Part shown: in pieces, positions 6,112 to 7,611 of the stretch
How the letters are laid out: every line of letters begins with the position of its first letter
How positions within the stretch are numbered: position 1 is the stretch's first letter
Source of the DNA: Spirochaetales bacterium
Lineage (GTDB): Bacteria > Spirochaetota > Spirochaetia > Treponematales > UBA12059
Direction of reading: 5' to 3'
NCBI GenBank assembly: GCA_016938515.1
Contig: JAFGUM010000138.1
Coordinates: forward strand, 1 to 7,611
Length of the DNA stretch: 7,611 nucleotides
The notes under the pieces: model-generated
The model's input: only the letters and a program-made list of their open reading frames with translations
What the model was told of the DNA's origin: nothing
Databases searched by the model: none
Made by a program: the position numbers and the translations under genes

Positions 6112-7310
6112 GATCGTACCTCCATCACACGGGCGTCGGCCTCTCCCGCGGCGAATGTTATGGTCAGCGTTTCATCTGGTGACAGCACCGATGCGTCTCG
6201 CAGCGTCGTACTGGAACCCGTGCGCCTTACCACCGCGAAGCCCCGTTTGAGTATTGCCATCGGGTCGGACGCGAGCAGAAGCGATGAGGATGATGCAAGG
6301 CGATGGCGCGCCGCGACGAGGGCGTCGCGCATGCCGCGGATTATGGCGTCTCCAGCATCGTCGACGCGCTGTCTCGAGGGCTGGAAAACGCGCTCCAGCC
6401 TCAGTTCCAGGTTATCAGTAGAAAATGATCGTACCAGCAGCCTGGCGCGCTCGAAACGGGCTCTCAGGCTCGTGGCCATCGTTTCTGCGGCTACCCGGAC
6501 GCGCTCTGAAGCCGAGGCGGCGCTCTCCGATACGAGTTCAGCTGCCGCGCTCGGCGTCGCCGCCCGCAGCGATGCCGCAAAATCGCACAGGCTCCAGTCT
6601 ATTTCGTGGCCCACGGCGCTGATAACAGGTATGCGAGACGCGGCTACCGCCCTGACGACGGCTTCATCAGAGAATGCCAGAAGGTCTTCTATGGAGCCGC
6701 CACCACGGCCAATGATGATGACGTCTCCCAGGCTGAAGGCGTTGGCGGCTTCCAGCTGGCGCACGAGGGCTGCGGGAGCTTCGTCACCCTGTACGATCGC
6801 GGGCAGTACGGTAACGCGTATGCCAGCGTTGCGCCTGCGCAGCACCGACAGGATATCGCGGAGCGCGGCGCCCGTGGGCGACGTTATGACGGCTACCCGC
6901 GCGGGGAAAGCCGGTATTGGTGGTTTTATATCCGGGTCGAACAGCCCTTCGGCGGCCAGGCGACGCTTCCGCTCCTCGAGCATCACGAGAATGTCGCCAG
7001 AACCCGCCATTTCCATCGAGTCTACCACTATCTGGTACTGCCCGCGGGATGCGTACACGCTCAGGGCGCCCCGTGCCCTGACGAGCATGCCGTCTGCGGG
7101 TCTAAAGGCCAAGCGTGAGGAGCGACCTCTGAACATCACCGCCTGTATAGACGCGCCGCCGTCTTTGAGCGTGAAGTACGCGTGGCCGGATGATGCCGGA
7201 CGCCAGTTCGAGATTTCTCCCTCTACTACCACCGAAGGCAGGGATTCCTCGAGGAGGTTCTTTACTATGCCGGTTAGCTCGCTAACCGTAAGCACGCGTG
7301 GCTCTGCCAT
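6108..7310 (-). CDS. xseA: Exodeoxyribonuclease VII large subunit
   Basis: A 400-residue catalytic subunit of exonuclease VII, active on single-stranded DNA in repair and recombination. From ATG 7310 it begins MAEPRVLTVSELTGIVKNLL. The OB-fold spans about 1-100 with VEGEISNWRPASSGHAYFTL (29-48). The nuclease core follows: FPARVAVITSPTGAALRDIL (135-154), IIIGRGGGSIEDLLAFSDE (198-216), AVGHEIDW (232-239) and RAATPSAAAEL (249-259). The conserved Asp152, Arg202, His235 and Asp238 positions of the family are present. A long helical region (about 260-345) and the usual DPMAILKRGFAVV (349-361) complete it. At 400 residues it is at the shorter end for the family. A TTG at 7370 would add 20 residues but has no ribosome site and lies outside the normal N-terminus; ATG 7310 also has only a weak site (GTGAG). 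Divergent from the gene at 7401. Confidence 0.96.
   Translation of the reverse strand: MAEPRVLTVSELTGIVKNLLEESLPSVVVEGEISNWRPASSGHAYFTLKDGGASIQAVMFRGRSSRLAFRPADGMLVRARGALSVYASRGQYQIVVDSMEMAGSGDILVMLEERKRRLAAEGLFDPDIKPPIPAFPARVAVITSPTGAALRDILSVLRRRNAGIRVTVLPAIVQGDEAPAALVRQLEAANAFSLGDVIIIGRGGGSIEDLLAFSDEAVVRAVAASRIPVISAVGHEIDWSLCDFAASLRAATPSAAAELVSESAASASERVRVAAETMATSLRARFERARLLVRSFSTDNLELRLERVFQPSRQRVDDAGDAIIRGMRDALVAARHRLASSSSLLLASDPMAILKRGFAVVRRTGSSTTLRDASVLSPDETLTITFAAGEADARVMEVRS
6119..6123 (-). promoter_or_regulatory. Shine-Dalgarno GGAGG for xseB, inside the 3' end of xseA
   Basis: GGAGG on the minus strand, seven bases before the GTG at 6111. It confirms the short xseB start and allows initiation as ribosomes finish xseA. 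Confidence 0.8.
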
Positions 7311-7385
7311 ACGCTCACTGTAGACCGACAGGGGCACGGCGCGCAAGCGAGACGCAGGAATCGGTGGCAAAACCCGCGATGATCG

Positions 7386-7393
7386 AGTATAAC
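7386..7393. promoter_or_regulatory. Shared -10 island between xseA and the gene at 7401
   Basis: The eight bases AGTATAAC contain TATAAC on the plus strand (7388-7393) and TATACT on the minus strand (7391-7386), each matching TATAAT at five positions. The plus-strand -35 is poor; the best is GTGGCA at 7364-7369 with an 18-base spacer, four matches. I saw no good -35 for the minus strand. Plus-strand initiation would fall at about 7400, right at ATG 7401; minus-strand initiation near 7380 would give xseA a leader of about 70 bases. Confidence 0.4.
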
Positions 7394-7400
7394 CATAGCA

Positions 7401-7611
7401 ATGAGACGCTTCGTTCTGTCACTCTCGATACTGATGGTTCTGTCGGTTTCCGTGTTCCTCGTCGGCTGGGTGTCGCTTCGTGTACCCGCTGGCAGCTACG
7501 CCGTGTACAGCAGCAAGACCGGCGGGGTTGATACGCGGGTCGTGGCTCCGGGGGAATTCTGGTGGAACGCCGGCATGCTCCTGCCTACCAACGTCAGGCT
7601 CATCGTGCTGA
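7401..7611 (+). CDS. Membrane-anchored protein of unknown function (first 70 residues, cut by right edge)
   Basis: An open frame from ATG 7401 to the end of the window; an in-frame TGA at 7380-7382 limits the start. It begins MRRF, followed by a strong hydrophobic segment (about residues 4-24), which is either an uncleaved anchor or a signal peptide, and then SLRVPAGSYAVYSSKTGG (25-42), VVAPGEFWWN (47-56) and LLPTNVRLIVL (60-70). The pattern of an N-terminal helix followed by a 'G-x-Y-A-V-hydrophobic-S-K-T-G-G ... APGEFWW ... PTN' segment recalls the start of SPFH/band 7-like membrane proteins, but the fragment is too short to assign. There is no Shine-Dalgarno within 12 bases of the ATG, which fits a leaderless transcript from the -10 at 7388-7393. 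It is divergent from xseA. Confidence 0.75.
   Translation, partial: MRRFVLSLSILMVLSVSVFLVGWVSLRVPAGSYAVYSSKTGGVDTRVVAPGEFWWNAGMLLPTNVRLIVL

Noticed and set aside
6160..7323. 387-codon open frame on the plus strand opposite xseA
   Set aside because: Its composition (Ser/Arg/Ala-rich, no motif) is that of the complement of xseA codons, and xseA motifs are complete on the minus strand.
7311..7370. Twenty-residue N-terminal extension of XseA from TTG 7370
   Set aside because: No ribosome site upstream, and the family normally starts shortly before the LTVSEL segment, as ATG 7310 does.
1..7611. Mobile element, CRISPR, phage or defence-system content
   Set aside because: No transposase, integrase, repeat-spacer pattern, terminal inverted repeats or nuclease/toxin motif outside exonuclease VII; composition looks uniform across the window by eye.

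Overview
This is a GC-rich bacterial window, compactly packed with housekeeping and small unknown genes. The best guess for the source is a spirochaete of the Spirochaetaceae type. That rests on the SecA fragment, whose RNRTLATIT and NAKNHAREA stretches and charged insert recall spirochaetal SecA, and on small conserved unknowns that look like those in treponeme/spirochaete genomes. The assignment is from memory, without a database search. I see no tRNA, rRNA, CRISPR array, insertion sequence or phage gene. The window looks like core chromosome, not a mobile island.

Layout: (1) 1-1644, minus strand: the first 548 codons of secA, running off the left edge. (2) 1645-1704: a 60-base divergent intergenic region with overlapping candidate promoters for both directions. 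(3) 1705-5022, plus strand: three overlapping genes, namely a predicted lipoprotein with beta-propeller-like sequence, a fused NAD(P)HX epimerase/dehydratase (nnr), and a single-pass membrane protein of unknown function. They overlap by 4 and 17 bases and are probably one operon. (4) 5023-5091: a short gap with a reasonable sigma-70-like promoter. (5) 5092-5892, plus strand: a four-helix membrane protein of unknown function, directly abutted (stop TAA, then ATG) by a MutT-type Nudix hydrolase. (6) 5875-7310, minus strand: xseB and xseA, the two subunits of exonuclease VII, overlapping by 4 bases. The 3' end of xseB overlaps the 3' end of mutT by 18 bases. (7) 7311-7400: a second divergent intergenic region, in which a single AT-rich island supplies a -10-like hexamer on each strand. 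(8) 7401-7611, plus strand: the start of a membrane-anchored protein cut by the right edge.

Functionally, nnr repairs hydrated NADH/NADPH, MutT-type enzymes clean oxidised nucleotides out of the precursor pool, and exonuclease VII degrades single-stranded DNA. The middle of the window can therefore be read as a cluster of damage-control genes interleaved with three uncharacterised envelope proteins. Gene order alone supports a link. Nothing seen here proves a dedicated system, and I found no clear sign of an undescribed defence or mobile system. The most useful leads are the membrane partners coupled to nnr and mutT, the altered motifs in the epimerase half of Nnr, and the two compact divergent promoters that may give leaderless or nearly leaderless transcripts.
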